Origin: Mycobacterium colombiense
Lineage (GTDB): Bacteria; Actinomycetota; Actinomycetes; Mycobacteriales; Mycobacteriaceae
Direction: 5' to 3'
Length of the DNA stretch: 64,000 nucleotides
NCBI RefSeq assembly: GCF_001953985.1
Contig: NZ_MBEI01000032.1
Location: 1 to 64,000 of the forward strand
Shown piece after piece: positions 49,308 to 61,027 of the stretch. Position numbers and translations under genes: made by a program. How positions within the stretch are numbered: the stretch's first letter is position 1; every line of letters begins with the position of its first letter. A model generated the notes under the pieces. It was not told the origin of the DNA, ran no database searches, and saw nothing but the letters and a program-made list of their open reading frames with translations.

Positions 49308-51233
49308 CGGATCGGTCCTCTCGCTCTGGCTCCGGCAACTCAGGTGGGCGAACTTCACTCACGCCGGACTGCCCGAACGGTAACCGCGGGCACCGACAGG
49401 TATCCGTCCCCGCATTCCGGCCCCGCGCCCGGCGTGGGAGCCGCGCGAGTGTCGGTCGTCCGCCTTAACGTCACCGCCGTGGCTTCCGTGGGTGCGACTC
49501 AGCTGAGCTTCGCCGACGTGGGATCACCGTTCACGCCCGACGAGCTCTCGCTGCGCGAGACCACCTTCGTCGTGGTCGACCTGGAGACCACCGGCGGGCG
49601 CACCAAGGGCACCGCGGGCACCGTGCCCGACGCCATCACCGAAATCGGGGCGGTCAAGGTGCGCGGGGGCGTCGTGCTCGGCGAGTTCGCCACCCTGGTG
49701 GATCCGCAGCGCAGCATCCCGCCGCAGATCGTGCAGCTGACCGGCATCACCACCGCGATGATTTCCGACGCACCGACCATCGACTCCGTCCTGCCGATGT
49801 TTCTGGAGTTCGCCGGGGACGCGGTACTCGTCGCGCACAACGCCGGCTTCGACATCGGCTTCCTGCGCGCCGCCGCACAGCAGTGCGACATCGCGTGGCC
49901 GCGGCCGCAGGTGCTGTGCACGGTCCGGCTGGCCCGCCGGGTGCTCAGCCGCGAGGAAGCCCCCAGCGTGCGGCTGGCCTCGCTGGCGCGGCTGTTCGCC
50001 GTCGCCACCCAGCCCACCCACCGCGCCCTGGACGATGCGCGCGCCACCGTCGACGTCTTGCACGCCCTCATCGAGCGGGTGGGCAACCAGGGCGTGCACA
50101 CCTATGCCGACCTGCGCTCCTATCTGCCCGACGTGACACCGACCCAGCGCCGCAAGCGGGTGCTCGCCGAGGGCCTGCCGCGCCGGCCGGGCGTGTATCT
50201 GTTCCGGGGGCCGTCGGGCGAGGTGCTCTACATCGGCACCGCCGTCGACCTGCGGCGGCGGGTCAGCCAATACTTCACCGGCGCCGACCCCCGGGGCCGC
50301 ATGAAGGAGATGGTCGCGCTGGCCGGCGCGGTCGACCACGTCGAGTGCGCCCACGCGCTGGAGGCCGGCGTGCGCGAGCTGCGGCTGCTGGCCGCGCACG
50401 CCCCGCCGTACAACCGGCGGTCCCGGTTCCCGCAGCGCTGGTGGTGGGTGGCGCTCACCGAGGAGGCCTTCCCCCGCCTCGCCGTGGTGCGGGCGCCGCG
50501 GCACGACCGTGCCGTCGGCCCGTTCCGCGCCCGCGCCGACGCCGCCGACACGGCCGCGCTGCTGGCGCGGTTCACCGGGTTACGAACCTGCACCAACCGG
50601 CTGGGCCGCTCGTCGCTGCACGGACCGCTGTGCGCCGAGGCGGAGGTGTCGCCGTGCCCGGCCGCGCGCGGAGTCACCGCCACCCAGTACGCCGCCGCCG
50701 TGGCGCGGGTCGCGGCGCTGGTCGACGGCGCGGACAACGGCGCGCTGAGGTCGGCCGTGGATCAGGTCGGCGCGCTCGCCGAGCGGCATCACTTCGAGAG
50801 CGCCGCGCGCCTGCGCGACCGCACCGTCACCGCGGTCGAGACGCTGTGGCGCGGTCAGCGGCTGCGCGCCCTGGCCGCGCTGCCCGAGCTGATCGCCGCC
50901 GCGCCGGACGGCAGCGGTGGCTATCACCTGGCCGTCATCCGCCACGGCCAACTCGCCGCGGCGGGCAGCGCGCGGCGCGGGGTGCCGCCGATGCCGGTCG
51001 TCGACGCGATTGTTGCTGGGGCGCAAGCGATTCTGCCCACAGCCGCCCCACTCGGCGGCGCACTGGTCGAGGAGAGCGCGCTCATCGCGCGCTGGTTGAC
51101 GGCGCCCGGGGTGCGCATCGTCCGGGTCGCCGAGGACGGCTGGGCTTCCCCGCTGCGGTCGGCCGGCGCCTGGTCGGCGTGGGCCGCGACGGCGCGCTCG
51201 GCGCGACTGGCCGGCGAGCAGGCGCTGCGGGAA

Positions 51234-53079
<1,846 letters not shown>

Positions 53080-53108
53080 GCAGGCGCTGGACGAACAGGA
53101 GTGCTCGG

Positions 53109-53966
53109 TTGAAGAAACTGGGATCTACCCGATCCGGTGCGGCCAAGCCGCCGCAGGGGCAGCGTGACCGTTCGCGACGGCGGCTGCGCCGCCGGCTGTC
53201 CGGCGGTCTGCTGCTGCTGATCGCGCTGACCATCGCCGGTGGCCTGGCCGCGATCCTGACCCCGCGGCCGCAGGTGGCCGTCGCCGACGAGTCGAACTCG
53301 GCGCTGCTGCGCACCGGCAAGCAGCTGTTCGACACGTCGTGCGTGTCCTGCCACGGCGCCAACCTGCAGGGTGTCCACGACCGCGGGCCGAGCCTGATCG
53401 GCGTCGGCGAGCAAGCCGTCTACTTCCAGGTTTCGACGGGCCGGATGCCGGCAATGACCGGCGAGGCCCAGGCCCCGCGCAAGGAACCGATCTTCGACGA
53501 GGGCCAGGTCGACGCGCTGGGCGCCTACGTCCAGGCCAACGGCGGCGGCCCCACCACGGTGCGCAACCCGGACGGCAGCCTGGCGATGCGCTCGCTGCGC
53601 GGCGAGGACCTGGGCCGCGGTGGCGACCTGTTCCGGCTGAACTGCTCCTCCTGCCACAACTTCACCGGTAAGGGCGGCGCGCTGTCGTCCGGCAAGTTCG
53701 CGCCGGACCTGGAGCCCGCGAACGAGCAGCAGATCCTGGCGGCCATGCGGACCGGTCCGCAGAACATGCCGAAGTTCTCCGACCGTCAGCTGTCGTTCGA
53801 AGCCAAGAAGGACATCATCGGCTACATCAAGGCGGTGACCGAGGAGCGCCAGCCGGGCGGTTACGGCCTGGGCGGATTCGGTCCCGCACCCGAGGGCATG
53901 GCCGCCTGGATCATCGGGATGGTCGCGGCCATCGGGCTGGCACTGTGGATTGGGGCACGAGCATGA
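53109..53966 (+). CDS. qcrC: diheme cytochrome c subunit QcrC
   Basis: 285 residues. Basic N-terminus, then signal-anchor '[19 protein letters not shown]' near 38-56. Two CXXCH heme motifs: '[15 protein letters not shown]' and '[15 protein letters not shown]'. Axial Met candidates 'GRMPAM' and 'PQNMPKF'. C-terminal anchor helix '[20 protein letters not shown]'. In mycobacteria this replaces soluble cytochrome c by passing electrons straight to the oxidase. Start TTG 53109 with AGGAG 7 nt upstream; ATG 53076, overlapping the ctaE stop, is the alternative. Confidence 0.96.
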   Translation: MKKLGSTRSGAAKPPQGQRDRSRRRLRRRLSGGLLLLIALTIAGGLAAILTPRPQVAVADESNSALLRTGKQLFDTSCVSCHGANLQGVHDRGPSLIGVGEQAVYFQVSTGRMPAMTGEAQAPRKEPIFDEGQVDALGAYVQANGGGPTTVRNPDGSLAMRSLRGEDLGRGGDLFRLNCSSCHNFTGKGGALSSGKFAPDLEPANEQQILAAMRTGPQNMPKFSDRQLSFEAKKDIIGYIKAVTEERQPGGYGLGGFGPAPEGMAAWIIGMVAAIGLALWIGARA

Positions 53967-54019
53967 GCCGCGCCGAGACGATGCAGAGCGAAGCGATGAG
54001 GAGGAGCGGCGCAAAATGA
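53963..54019 (+). other. 18-codon relay ORF between qcrC and qcrA
   Basis: ATG at 53963 overlaps the qcrC stop (ATGA), reads [18 protein letters not shown] and stops at TGA 54019, which itself overlaps the qcrA ATG (54016, ATGA). It begins like the longer QcrA of M. tuberculosis (MSRAD...), but the frame shifts before the conserved SDEEERR, which here lies in the qcrA frame upstream of its start. Probably a decayed 5' end of qcrA acting as a coupling leader. Confidence 0.55.
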
Positions 54020-55227
54020 GTGAGGCGGACGTTCGCGGCTCTGACACCGGCGGGAGCCCGCACGGAACCGGCGAGCGAGAACCCGACGACGCGGCGCTGG
54101 CCGCCATGTCGCAGCACGAACTGGTGGCGCTGGGCGGCAAGCTGGACGGCGTCGAGACGGTGTTCAAGGAACCCCGTTGGCCGATCGAGGGCACCAAAGC
54201 CGAAAAGCGCGCCGAGCGTGGCGTGGCCCTCTGGCTTTTGCTGGGCGGTTTCTTCGGGCTGGCGCTGCTGCTGATCTTCTTGTTCTGGCCCTGGGAGTAC
54301 AAGCCCAAGGAGAGCGCCGGCAGCTTCCTGTACGACCTGACCACCCCGCTGTACGGGCTGACCTTCGGGATGTCGATCCTGTCGATCGGGATCGGCGTCA
54401 TCCTCTACCAGAAACGCTTTATCCCCGAAGAGATTTCGATCCAGGACCGCCACGACGGCGCCTCGCGCGACGTCGACCGCAAGACCGTGGTGGCGAACCT
54501 GGCCGACGCGTATCAGGGGTCGACCGTCGGGCGCCGCAAGCTGATCGGCCTGTCGCTGGGAATGGGGCTGGGCGCCTTCGGCCTGTCCACCCTGGTCGCG
54601 TTTGCCGGCGGGTTGATCAAGAACCCGTGGAGGCCGGTCGTGCCCACCGCCGACGGGAAGAAGGCCGTGCTGTGGACGTCCGGCTGGAGCCCGCGCTACC
54701 ACGGCGAGACCATCTTCCTGGCGCGGGCCACCGGCTCCGCCTCCACGTCGCCGTTCGTCAAGATGCGCCCCGAAGACCTCGACGCCGGCGGCATGGAAAC
54801 CGTCTTCCCGTGGCGGGAGTCCGACGGCGACGGCACCACGCCGGAATCGCAGGAAAAGCTGCGGGCCATCAACCAGGGTGTGCGAAACCCGGTGATGCTC
54901 ATCCGCGTTCGCCCCACCGACATGAACCGCGTGGTCAAGCGGCAGGGCCAGGAGAGCTTCAACTTCGGCGAGTTCTTCGCCTACACCAAGGTCTGCTCGC
55001 ACCTGGGTTGCCCCGCCTCGCTGTACGAGGAGCAGTCGTACCGGATCTTGTGCCCTTGCCACCAGTCGCAGTTCGACGCGCTGCACTTCGCCAAGCCGAT
55101 TTTCGGGCCGGCCGCGCGTGCGTTGGCGCAGCTGCCGATCACCATCGATTCCAACGGGTATCTGGTCGCCAACGGTGACTTCGTCGAGCCCGTCGGACCG
55201 GCATTCTGGGAGAGGACGACGACATGA
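54016..55227 (+). CDS. qcrA: Rieske iron-sulfur subunit QcrA
   Basis: 403 residues. SD GAGGAGGAG precedes ATG 54016. A cytoplasmic N-terminus leads to three helices ('[20 protein letters not shown]', '[18 protein letters not shown]', '[19 protein letters not shown]'), an extra feature of actinobacterial Rieske proteins. The 2Fe-2S ligands are in '[20 protein letters not shown]' and '[16 protein letters not shown]' (C-x-H, C-x-x-H type pair). Periplasmic head transfers electrons from menaquinol to QcrC. The N-terminus is shorter than in M. tuberculosis. Confidence 0.96.
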   Translation: MSEADVRGSDTGGSPHGTGEREPDDAALAAMSQHELVALGGKLDGVETVFKEPRWPIEGTKAEKRAERGVALWLLLGGFFGLALLLIFLFWPWEYKPKESAGSFLYDLTTPLYGLTFGMSILSIGIGVILYQKRFIPEEISIQDRHDGASRDVDRKTVVANLADAYQGSTVGRRKLIGLSLGMGLGAFGLSTLVAFAGGLIKNPWRPVVPTADGKKAVLWTSGWSPRYHGETIFLARATGSASTSPFVKMRPEDLDAGGMETVFPWRESDGDGTTPESQEKLRAINQGVRNPVMLIRVRPTDMNRVVKRQGQESFNFGEFFAYTKVCSHLGCPASLYEEQSYRILCPCHQSQFDALHFAKPIFGPAARALAQLPITIDSNGYLVANGDFVEPVGPAFWERTTT

Positions 55228-56936
55228 GTCCGAAATTGAGTCCCCCGAAGATCGGCGATGTCCTGGCCCGTCAAGGCGAGGACATCGATACGCGCTATCA
55301 CCCGTCCGCGGCGGTCCGTAGACAGCTCAACAAGGTCTTCCCCACCCACTGGTCGTTCCTGCTGGGCGAGATCGCGATGTACAGCTTCATCGTGCTGCTG
55401 CTCACCGGCGTGTACCTGACGCTGTTCTTCGATCCGTCCATGGCCGAGATCACCTACAACGGCGCCTATCAGCCCCTGCGCGGCGTGGACATGTCGAAGG
55501 CCTTCGCATCGACCCTCGACATCTCCTTCGAGGTGCGCGGCGGCCTGTTCGTGCGTCAGGTCCACCACTGGGCGGCACTGATCTTCTCCGCGTCGATCAT
55601 GGTGCACCTGGCCCGCATCTTCTTCACCGGCGCCTTCCGGCGGCCGCGCGAGGCCAACTGGGTCATCGGCTCGCTGCTGCTGATCCTGGCCATGTTCGAG
55701 GGCTACTTCGGCTACTCGCTGCCCGACGACCTGCTGTCCGGCATCGGGTTGCGCGCCGCGCTGTCCTCGATCACGTTGGGCATGCCGGTGATCGGCACCT
55801 GGCTGCACTGGGCCCTGTTCGGCGGTGACTTCCCCTGCGGCGGCGTCGGAAACGAATGCGCCACAGCGGGTTACATCATCCCGCGGATGTACTCCCTGCA
55901 CATCCTGCTGCTGCCCGGGATCATCCTGGCGCTGATCGGGCTGCACCTGGCCATGGTGTGGTTCCAGAAGCACACCCAGTTCCCCGGCCCCGGCCGTACC
56001 GAGCACAACGTGGTCGGCGTGCGAGTGATGCCGGTGTTCGCCGTCAAGTCCGGGGCGTTCTTCGCCGCGATCGTCGGCGTGCTGGGCCTGCTGGGCGGTC
56101 TGCTGCAGATCAACCCGATCTGGAACCTGGGCCCCTACAAGCCATCTCACGTCTCGGCCGGTTCGCAGCCGGACTTCTACATGATGTGGACCGAGGGCCT
56201 GGCCCGTATCTGGCCGCCATGGGAGTTCTACTTCTGGCACCACACCATTCCGGCGGTGGTCTGGGTGGCGCTGATCATGGGCGGTGTGTTCGGTCTGCTG
56301 ATGGTCTATCCGTTCCTGGAGAAGCGGTTCAGCGGTGACTACGCGCACCACAACCTGCTGCAGCGGCCGCGCGACGTGCCGGTGCGCACGTCGATCGGTG
56401 CGATGGCGATCGCGTTCTACATGCTGCTGACGCTGTGCGCGATGAACGACATCATCGCGTTCAAGTTCGACATCTCGCTGAACGCGACGACGTGGATCGG
56501 GCGCATCGGCATGGTGATCGTTCCGCCGGTGGTCTACTTCATCACCTACCGGTGGTGCATCGGACTGCAGCGCAGCGACCGCGCGGTGCTCGAGCACGGC
56601 ATCGAGACCGGCATCATCAAGCGGCTGCCGCACGGCGCGTACGTCGAGCTGCACCAGCCGCTGGGTCCGGTCGACGACCACGGCCACCCGCTGCCGCTCG
56701 CATACCAGGGCGCGGCACTGCCCAAGAAGATGAACAAGCTGGGCTCGGCCGGATCTCCGGGCAGCGGCAGCTTCCTGTTCGCCGACCCGGCGTCCGAGGA
56801 TGCGGCGCTGCGCGAGGCGGCGCACGGCTCGGAGCTGCGCGCCCTGACCGCGCTGCGCGAACACCAGGACGGCCTCAACGGTTCGACCAACGGTTCACCA
56901 AACGGTTCGACAAACGGCGAGGGCGGCGAGCACTAG
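55224..56936 (+). CDS. qcrB: cytochrome b subunit QcrB
   Basis: 570 residues, target of bc1 inhibitors such as Q203. ATG overlaps the qcrA stop. Heme b His pairs lie in '[20 protein letters not shown]' and '[20 protein letters not shown]'. '[20 protein letters not shown]' is the PEWY-loop equivalent at the quinol site. The long C-terminal extension after the last helix (from '[20 protein letters not shown]') is typical of actinobacteria. The extreme C-terminus holds [12 protein letters not shown] repeats from a 12-bp tandem repeat, longer than the corresponding tail in M. tuberculosis. Confidence 0.97.
   Translation: MSPKLSPPKIGDVLARQGEDIDTRYHPSAAVRRQLNKVFPTHWSFLLGEIAMYSFIVLLLTGVYLTLFFDPSMAEITYNGAYQPLRGVDMSKAFASTLDISFEVRGGLFVRQVHHWAALIFSASIMVHLARIFFTGAFRRPREANWVIGSLLLILAMFEGYFGYSLPDDLLSGIGLRAALSSITLGMPVIGTWLHWALFGGDFPCGGVGNECATAGYIIPRMYSLHILLLPGIILALIGLHLAMVWFQKHTQFPGPGRTEHNVVGVRVMPVFAVKSGAFFAAIVGVLGLLGGLLQINPIWNLGPYKPSHVSAGSQPDFYMMWTEGLARIWPPWEFYFWHHTIPAVVWVALIMGGVFGLLMVYPFLEKRFSGDYAHHNLLQRPRDVPVRTSIGAMAIAFYMLLTLCAMNDIIAFKFDISLNATTWIGRIGMVIVPPVVYFITYRWCIGLQRSDRAVLEHGIETGIIKRLPHGAYVELHQPLGPVDDHGHPLPLAYQGAALPKKMNKLGSAGSPGSGSFLFADPASEDAALREAAHGSELRALTALREHQDGLNGSTNGSPNGSTNGEGGEH
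56877..56918 (+). repeat. 12-bp minisatellite in qcrB
   Basis: AACGGTTCGACC, AACGGTTCACCA, AACGGTTCGACA and a partial AACGGC stand head to tail in frame, coding N-G-S-T/P. Three and a half units. Confidence 0.85.
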
Positions 56937-56941
56937 CTCGC
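56926..56941. terminator. hairpin containing both convergent stop codons
   Basis: GCGAGC-ACTA-GCTCGC has perfect 6-bp arms; the qcrB TAG and the opposite-strand TAG share the CTAG that spans the loop and right arm. Symmetrical, so it could serve both transcripts. No U-tract. Confidence 0.5.
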
Positions 56942-57418
56942 TCCCCCACCCGTTTTCGTCAATGTCCCGCCCAACGGGTGGGCGCACGCCCGTTGCTGTT
57001 GGGCGGCCCGCAGGATCGAGCCGGCCGTGACGAACACCCGCTTGCCCATGTCGCGGGTTTCGACGGGGAGCCCGGCCGCACAGCGCAACACCATGAGGGC
57101 CAGCGCGCTGTAGGTCGTGTACGGGACGATCAGCAGGTTGGCCCGGGCGTCTCCCCCGATGACCGTGATCACGTGCTGGCGTTTGTTCTCCCACCCCGGC
57201 CAGTTGAAGTCCGGCGGGCGCTGCAACGGCGGCCAGTTGACGTTGATGGAATCCACGTCGCCGAGCAAGGGCGTCAGCAGCGCGACCAGATCGGGCAATT
57301 CGTTGGTGATGCGGTCCGCGCGGGGCCACCACGCGCCGTCGATCGGGCGGCCGAGCTCACGGCCCACCGATACCCGGATGGGATTGGCGCGTGCTCGCCG
57401 TCTGGCTGCGGCATTCAC
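56933..57418 (-). CDS. DUF5994 family protein
   Basis: 161 residues from GTG 57418 with AAGGGAA upstream. '[20 protein letters not shown]' and '[20 protein letters not shown]' match the DUF5994 pattern (WWPxS/A...ELPxL), followed by '[19 protein letters not shown]' and '[20 protein letters not shown]'. Cytosolic, often multicopy in mycobacteria, unknown function. It lies between qcrB and the Rv2197c orthologue, where M. tuberculosis, as I remember it, has no gene. GC content resembles its neighbours. Confidence 0.8.
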   Translation of the reverse strand: MNAAARRRARANPIRVSVGRELGRPIDGAWWPRADRITNELPDLVALLTPLLGDVDSINVNWPPLQRPPDFNWPGWENKRQHVITVIGGDARANLLIVPYTTYSALALMVLRCAAGLPVETRDMGKRVFVTAGSILRAAQQQRACAHPLGGTLTKTGGGAS

Positions 57419-57624
57419 TTGCGGTTCCCTTCACGGTTGGCGTCCTTCGCCCCGACGGACCCGGCGAAGGGAGGGATCGCATTGCCCGTGGGTGTCATCC
57501 GCACCGACTGCGGGAGCATCCGCTGACAACGAAACGGCTCGCGCCCGACGCTACGCCACCCCCGGCGCACCGGATCGGGCGCGGGGGTCCGGAACCCGGA
57601 GACGACCGCCCAGCGGCGCGGCGG

Positions 57625-58275
57625 CTACTGCTCGGCGACGACCTGGCGGAGCTGACGAATGTGCAGCCACTCCACCACCGGCATGGCCGCGGTGATGAGG
57701 CCGGCGAACCCATACCCGACCCACGACCCGCCGTCGTGGCCGATCGCCATCAGGTAGGTCGCCGCCGCAACCGCGATGAGCGCCGCGCCCATGGTGCCGG
57801 TCAGAATCACGGTGCCGCGCAACCAGACTCGGTCTACCGCCTCGCCCGACAACTCGGCGCCCGGGGCCGGTCCGGCCGATTGCACGGTGGCGGTCCGCTC
57901 GGTCCCGGGGCGCAGGGCGCCGCCACCCAGCCGCACCGAAGGCCTTGCCGGCCCGCGCGACGGCGCGGTCATCGCCTGGGCGGCCGGCTCGGCCTGCGAC
58001 ATCCGGCGGGCGCGCAACAGGATGGGGATCGCGCCCGCGATGATCAGCGCCGAAACGATGATGACGGCGTACAGCACCCAGGTGGTGTGCGGGCTGCTGG
58101 CCGCCTTGTGAAAGCCCCTGCCCAGATCCGCCAGGGCGACGGCGGCCGCCACGCTGACGCCAAGCAGCACCAGATAGATGGCGGCGCACGCGCCGATCAA
58201 GATGCGGTCGATGACCTCGGGCGCAATGGTGTCGTCGCCCACGCCCCGCCGGTACGCCGAGTATCTGCTGACCAT
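57625..58275 (-). CDS. membrane protein, Rv2197c orthologue
   Basis: 216 residues with four helices: 'ILIGACAAIYLVLLGVSVAA', 'WVLYAVIIVSALIIAGAIPI', 'GTVILTGTMGAALIAVAAAT' and 'GYGFAGLITAAMPVVEWLHI'. A Pro/Ala/Gly linker joins helices 2 and 3. ATG 58275 shares one base with the mmpS3 stop (TGATG), so the pair is coupled. No enzymatic motif. It stands in the aa3-oxidase neighbourhood, downstream of ctaC-ctaF-mmpS3, in all mycobacteria I can recall. Role unknown. Confidence 0.9.
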   Translation of the reverse strand: MVSRYSAYRRGVGDDTIAPEVIDRILIGACAAIYLVLLGVSVAAAVALADLGRGFHKAASSPHTTWVLYAVIIVSALIIAGAIPILLRARRMSQAEPAAQAMTAPSRGPARPSVRLGGGALRPGTERTATVQSAGPAPGAELSGEAVDRVWLRGTVILTGTMGAALIAVAAATYLMAIGHDGGSWVGYGFAGLITAAMPVVEWLHIRQLRQVVAEQ

Positions 58276-59141
58276 CAGCAGCTCGTCTGCGGCGAGTCGT
58301 TGTTGTTCGACGACAGCACCGCTCCGTCGCTGGTGGTGATCGAGCAGTTGAGCCTGCTGAGCCGGAAAAGGCTGGAAGCCTGGACCGAACCGACGTCCGA
58401 CGTCGAAATCGGCGTGACGGTCATCGACCACGGGATGTACACGTTGTGCTGCGTGCGCGACCGGCCGGAGGCGTCGACGTAGGTCACCGAGATGATGTCG
58501 CCCGGGGCCTTGGTGCCGGTCACCGAGTAGGTGACCTGGCGCGGACCCGCCGGCGTGGTGGGCGGCGGTGGCGCGGAGGGCGTCACCGTCACAGTCTGGG
58601 TCTCCGTTGCTGTCGGGGGCGGCGGCGGTTCGGTGGTGGGTGGCGGTGGCGGCGGCGGAGGCGGCGGTTTGGTGGTCGTGATCTCGTCCTGCAGCGGCGG
58701 CGTGGACGGGGTTATGGTGGTGCCGGGGTTGGCGAGCTTGGTGGTATCGGTGCGCGCGAACAGCAGCGATACCGACACGACGAGGGCGATGGCGGCCACG
58801 ATCGCGGCGACGCCCACCACCCACGGCCAACGCGCGGTGCTGCGCTCGTCGTCAGCATGGTCGGACTCGTCGAAGTCGTCGTAGTCGTAGAGCCCCAGAT
58901 CGGCCGGCATGTAGGGGCCGCTGGTGAAGTGCTCGGACTCCGGGGCCGAGTAGGCACGCGAGTAGGCGTCCGTCTCGTCGGTCTGGTTCGCCGCCAGGTC
59001 GGCGCTGTGCTCGAAGGGTTCCGGCTCGGCGTCGCGTCCCAGGTCCTCGTCCGGCTCGTCGCCGGGGTCCGGTTCGCGGCTGATCGGGTCGGCAGGGACG
59101 GGTTCGTCAGGATCCCATCCCGGGGGTCTCGACCCGCTCAT
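58275..59141 (-). CDS. mmpS3: MmpS3 membrane protein
   Basis: 288 residues. A long acidic cytoplasmic N-terminus (about 1-105, [16 protein letters not shown]...) with several Tyr/Asp repeats. One helix '[20 protein letters not shown]'. A periplasmic Thr/Pro segment with two proline runs (ten and five Pro). Then the MmpS beta-sandwich '[20 protein letters not shown]' and '[20 protein letters not shown]'. It is unlike other MmpS proteins in having no mmpL partner. In mycobacteria it is linked to growth and cell elongation. Operon with the Rv2197c orthologue, separate from ctaF by 187 bp. Confidence 0.94.
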   Translation of the reverse strand: MSGSRPPGWDPDEPVPADPISREPDPGDEPDEDLGRDAEPEPFEHSADLAANQTDETDAYSRAYSAPESEHFTSGPYMPADLGLYDYDDFDESDHADDERSTARWPWVVGVAAIVAAIALVVSVSLLFARTDTTKLANPGTTITPSTPPLQDEITTTKPPPPPPPPPPTTEPPPPPTATETQTVTVTPSAPPPPTTPAGPRQVTYSVTGTKAPGDIISVTYVDASGRSRTQHNVYIPWSMTVTPISTSDVGSVQASSLFRLSRLNCSITTSDGAVLSSNNNDSPQTSC

Positions 59142-59328
59142 CTTTGCCTTTGCCTACCCTGTTCGACGGCCTCACCTGCGCACAAGCCTCCGCGATCACA
59201 TCGTTGCGGGCGCGCTGGGACGCTTCTCGTTTGCCTGGGCAAAACACTACCGAACCCAAAAGGGGCAAAGCCGTCGTGGCGAACGGCCCACCAATCACGT
59301 GATCTGATTGTGACCTTTATGCCGCGAA

Positions 59329-59748
59329 TCAGTGCTTCTCGGGACCGATGTAGTACTCGAAGACCAGCCCGGCCACCGACGTCAGGACGAACATCACCCC
59401 GGCGACGATCAGCCATGGCAACCACAGCGCGATGCCCACCGCGACCACCGAGCCGGACAGCGCAACCAGAATCGGCCACCAGCTGTGCGGGCTGAAGAAA
59501 CCCAATTCGCCTGCTCCGTCGCTGATCTCGGCGCCCTCGTAGTCCTCGGGCCGGGTGTCCAGCCGGCGCGCCACGAAGCGGAAGAACGTCGCCGTGATCA
59601 TCGCCAGGCCACCGGTCAGCACCAGCGCGGTAGTGCCCGCCCACTCCACGCCCCCGGTGGCGAAGATGGCGGTCAGCACCCCGTAGAGCGCCGCAACCAC
59701 AATGAAGAACCCGGCAATGAATTCGAATAGCCTGGCTTCGATATGCAT
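59329..59748 (-). CDS. ctaF: cytochrome c oxidase subunit IV CtaF
   Basis: 139 residues with four helices ('[20 protein letters not shown]', '[20 protein letters not shown]', '[20 protein letters not shown]', '[20 protein letters not shown]'), the actinobacterial subunit IV pattern, ending 'YYIGPEKH'. It follows ctaC after 13 nt on the same strand, so it is an operon partner. Structural subunit of the aa3 oxidase in the inner membrane. Confidence 0.95.
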   Translation of the reverse strand: MHIEARLFEFIAGFFIVVAALYGVLTAIFATGGVEWAGTTALVLTGGLAMITATFFRFVARRLDTRPEDYEGAEISDGAGELGFFSPHSWWPILVALSGSVVAVGIALWLPWLIVAGVMFVLTSVAGLVFEYYIGPEKH

Positions 59749-59761
59749 TTGGTGTCCTAAC

Positions 59762-60871
59762 CTACTGGCTTCCGGCCAATTGACCGCGCTTGGTATCGAA
59801 CGGGTGAGTGGTCACCGCGACCGGGGGCTGCCCGATCGCCTGCAACGCCTGGGCGTTGCTCTTTCCGTCCATCCGCTGCTGCAGGTAGGCCTTGAAGTCG
59901 TTGGGCGCCACCACCCGAACCTCGAAGTTCATCATCGAGTGATACGTGCCACAGAACTCTGCGCAGTGGCCCACGAACGCACCCGGCGTCTGGATCTCTT
60001 CGGTCTGGAAGACATGCACCGAGTTGTTCGCGTCAGCGTTGGGGATCACGTCGCGCTTGAACAGGAATTCCGGCACCCAGAACGTGTGGACCACGTCCGC
60101 GGACGCCAGGTCGAATTCGATGCGCTTGCCGGTAGGCAGCACCAGCACCGGGATCTCCTCGCTGGAGCCCAGCGTCTCGACCTTGTCGAAGTTCAGGTAC
60201 TGCCGGTCCGAGGTGTTCAGCCCGCGGACGGCACCCACCCGCTCCTCGCCGTGGGCGTCCTTGCCCTCCGGCTTGGACAGCATCGCCTTCTTGCGCGCCG
60301 GGTCGGTGCCGTCGTAGGTCAGCGTGCCGTCTTTGAAGTTGACCTTCTGATAGCCGAACTTCCAGTTCCACTGGAAGGCCGTGACATCGATCACAACCTC
60401 GGGGTTCTTGTCCAGGTGCAGCATCTTCTCCTGCACCACGACGGTGAAGTAGAACAGCACCGAGATGATGAGGAACGGCGTCACCGTGAGCACCAGCTCC
60501 AGCGGCATGTTGTAGCCGAACTGCCGGGGCAGCACGGTGTCGGTCGCCTTCTTGCGGTGGAAGATCGACGCCCAGAAAATCAGGCCGAACACGATGAGGC
60601 CGACGACCAGCGACGCGATCACCGCGCCGATCCACAGTTCACGGTTGAGGTGGGCCTCCGGGGTGATGCCCCGCGGCCAGCCCAAAGCCAGCGCGTCCGC
60701 CCAGCTACTGCATCCGCTCAGGAACAACGCCAGCACGCCCAGCGTCAGGGCCAGCGCGAAGGGCCGAAGACGACGGGAAAGACCGTTGGCTTGGCGCCCG
60801 GAGCCCCCGGAATGGCGCCGAAACCTACCCTGCGACAAACGTTGCGAACGGTCCTGCTCGCGAGGGGTCAC
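59762..60871 (-). CDS. ctaC: cytochrome c oxidase subunit II CtaC
   Basis: 369 residues. Signal sequence with lipobox '[14 protein letters not shown]', so the N-terminus is a lipoprotein. Two helices follow ('[20 protein letters not shown]' and '[20 protein letters not shown]'). The CuA centre is in '[20 protein letters not shown]' with an upstream His in '[13 protein letters not shown]'. Aromatic 'FQWNWKFGY' takes electrons from QcrC. GTG 60871 with AGGAGG 7 nt upstream. The long open frame beyond it lies antisense to asnB and is not coding. It contributes to the bcc-aa3 supercomplex. Confidence 0.97.
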   Translation of the reverse strand: MTPREQDRSQRLSQGRFRRHSGGSGRQANGLSRRLRPFALALTLGVLALFLSGCSSWADALALGWPRGITPEAHLNRELWIGAVIASLVVGLIVFGLIFWASIFHRKKATDTVLPRQFGYNMPLELVLTVTPFLIISVLFYFTVVVQEKMLHLDKNPEVVIDVTAFQWNWKFGYQKVNFKDGTLTYDGTDPARKKAMLSKPEGKDAHGEERVGAVRGLNTSDRQYLNFDKVETLGSSEEIPVLVLPTGKRIEFDLASADVVHTFWVPEFLFKRDVIPNADANNSVHVFQTEEIQTPGAFVGHCAEFCGTYHSMMNFEVRVVAPNDFKAYLQQRMDGKSNAQALQAIGQPPVAVTTHPFDTKRGQLAGSQ

Positions 60872-60900
60872 GTTAGCGCCTCCTGCTCGGATATCGAATA

Positions 60901-60913
60901 CTACGCAGCGTAG
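60901..60913. promoter_or_regulatory. CTACGC-A-GCGTAG palindrome between ctaC and asnB
   Basis: Perfect 6-bp arms around one base, 30 bp upstream of the ctaC start. Reading toward ctaC, TAGTAT, a TANNNT -10 candidate, overlaps its end, so a protein bound here would block the promoter. Confidence 0.5.
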
Positions 60914-61027
60914 ACCACGCGCCTGAGGCGGGCGACGAAACCCCGGCCAGCCGGTGTGCCCGGCCATTCGCGACGTGCCGGGTGCGCGGTCCACGCACGC
61001 CCCCGAAGTGCGGCATACTGGGGCGCC

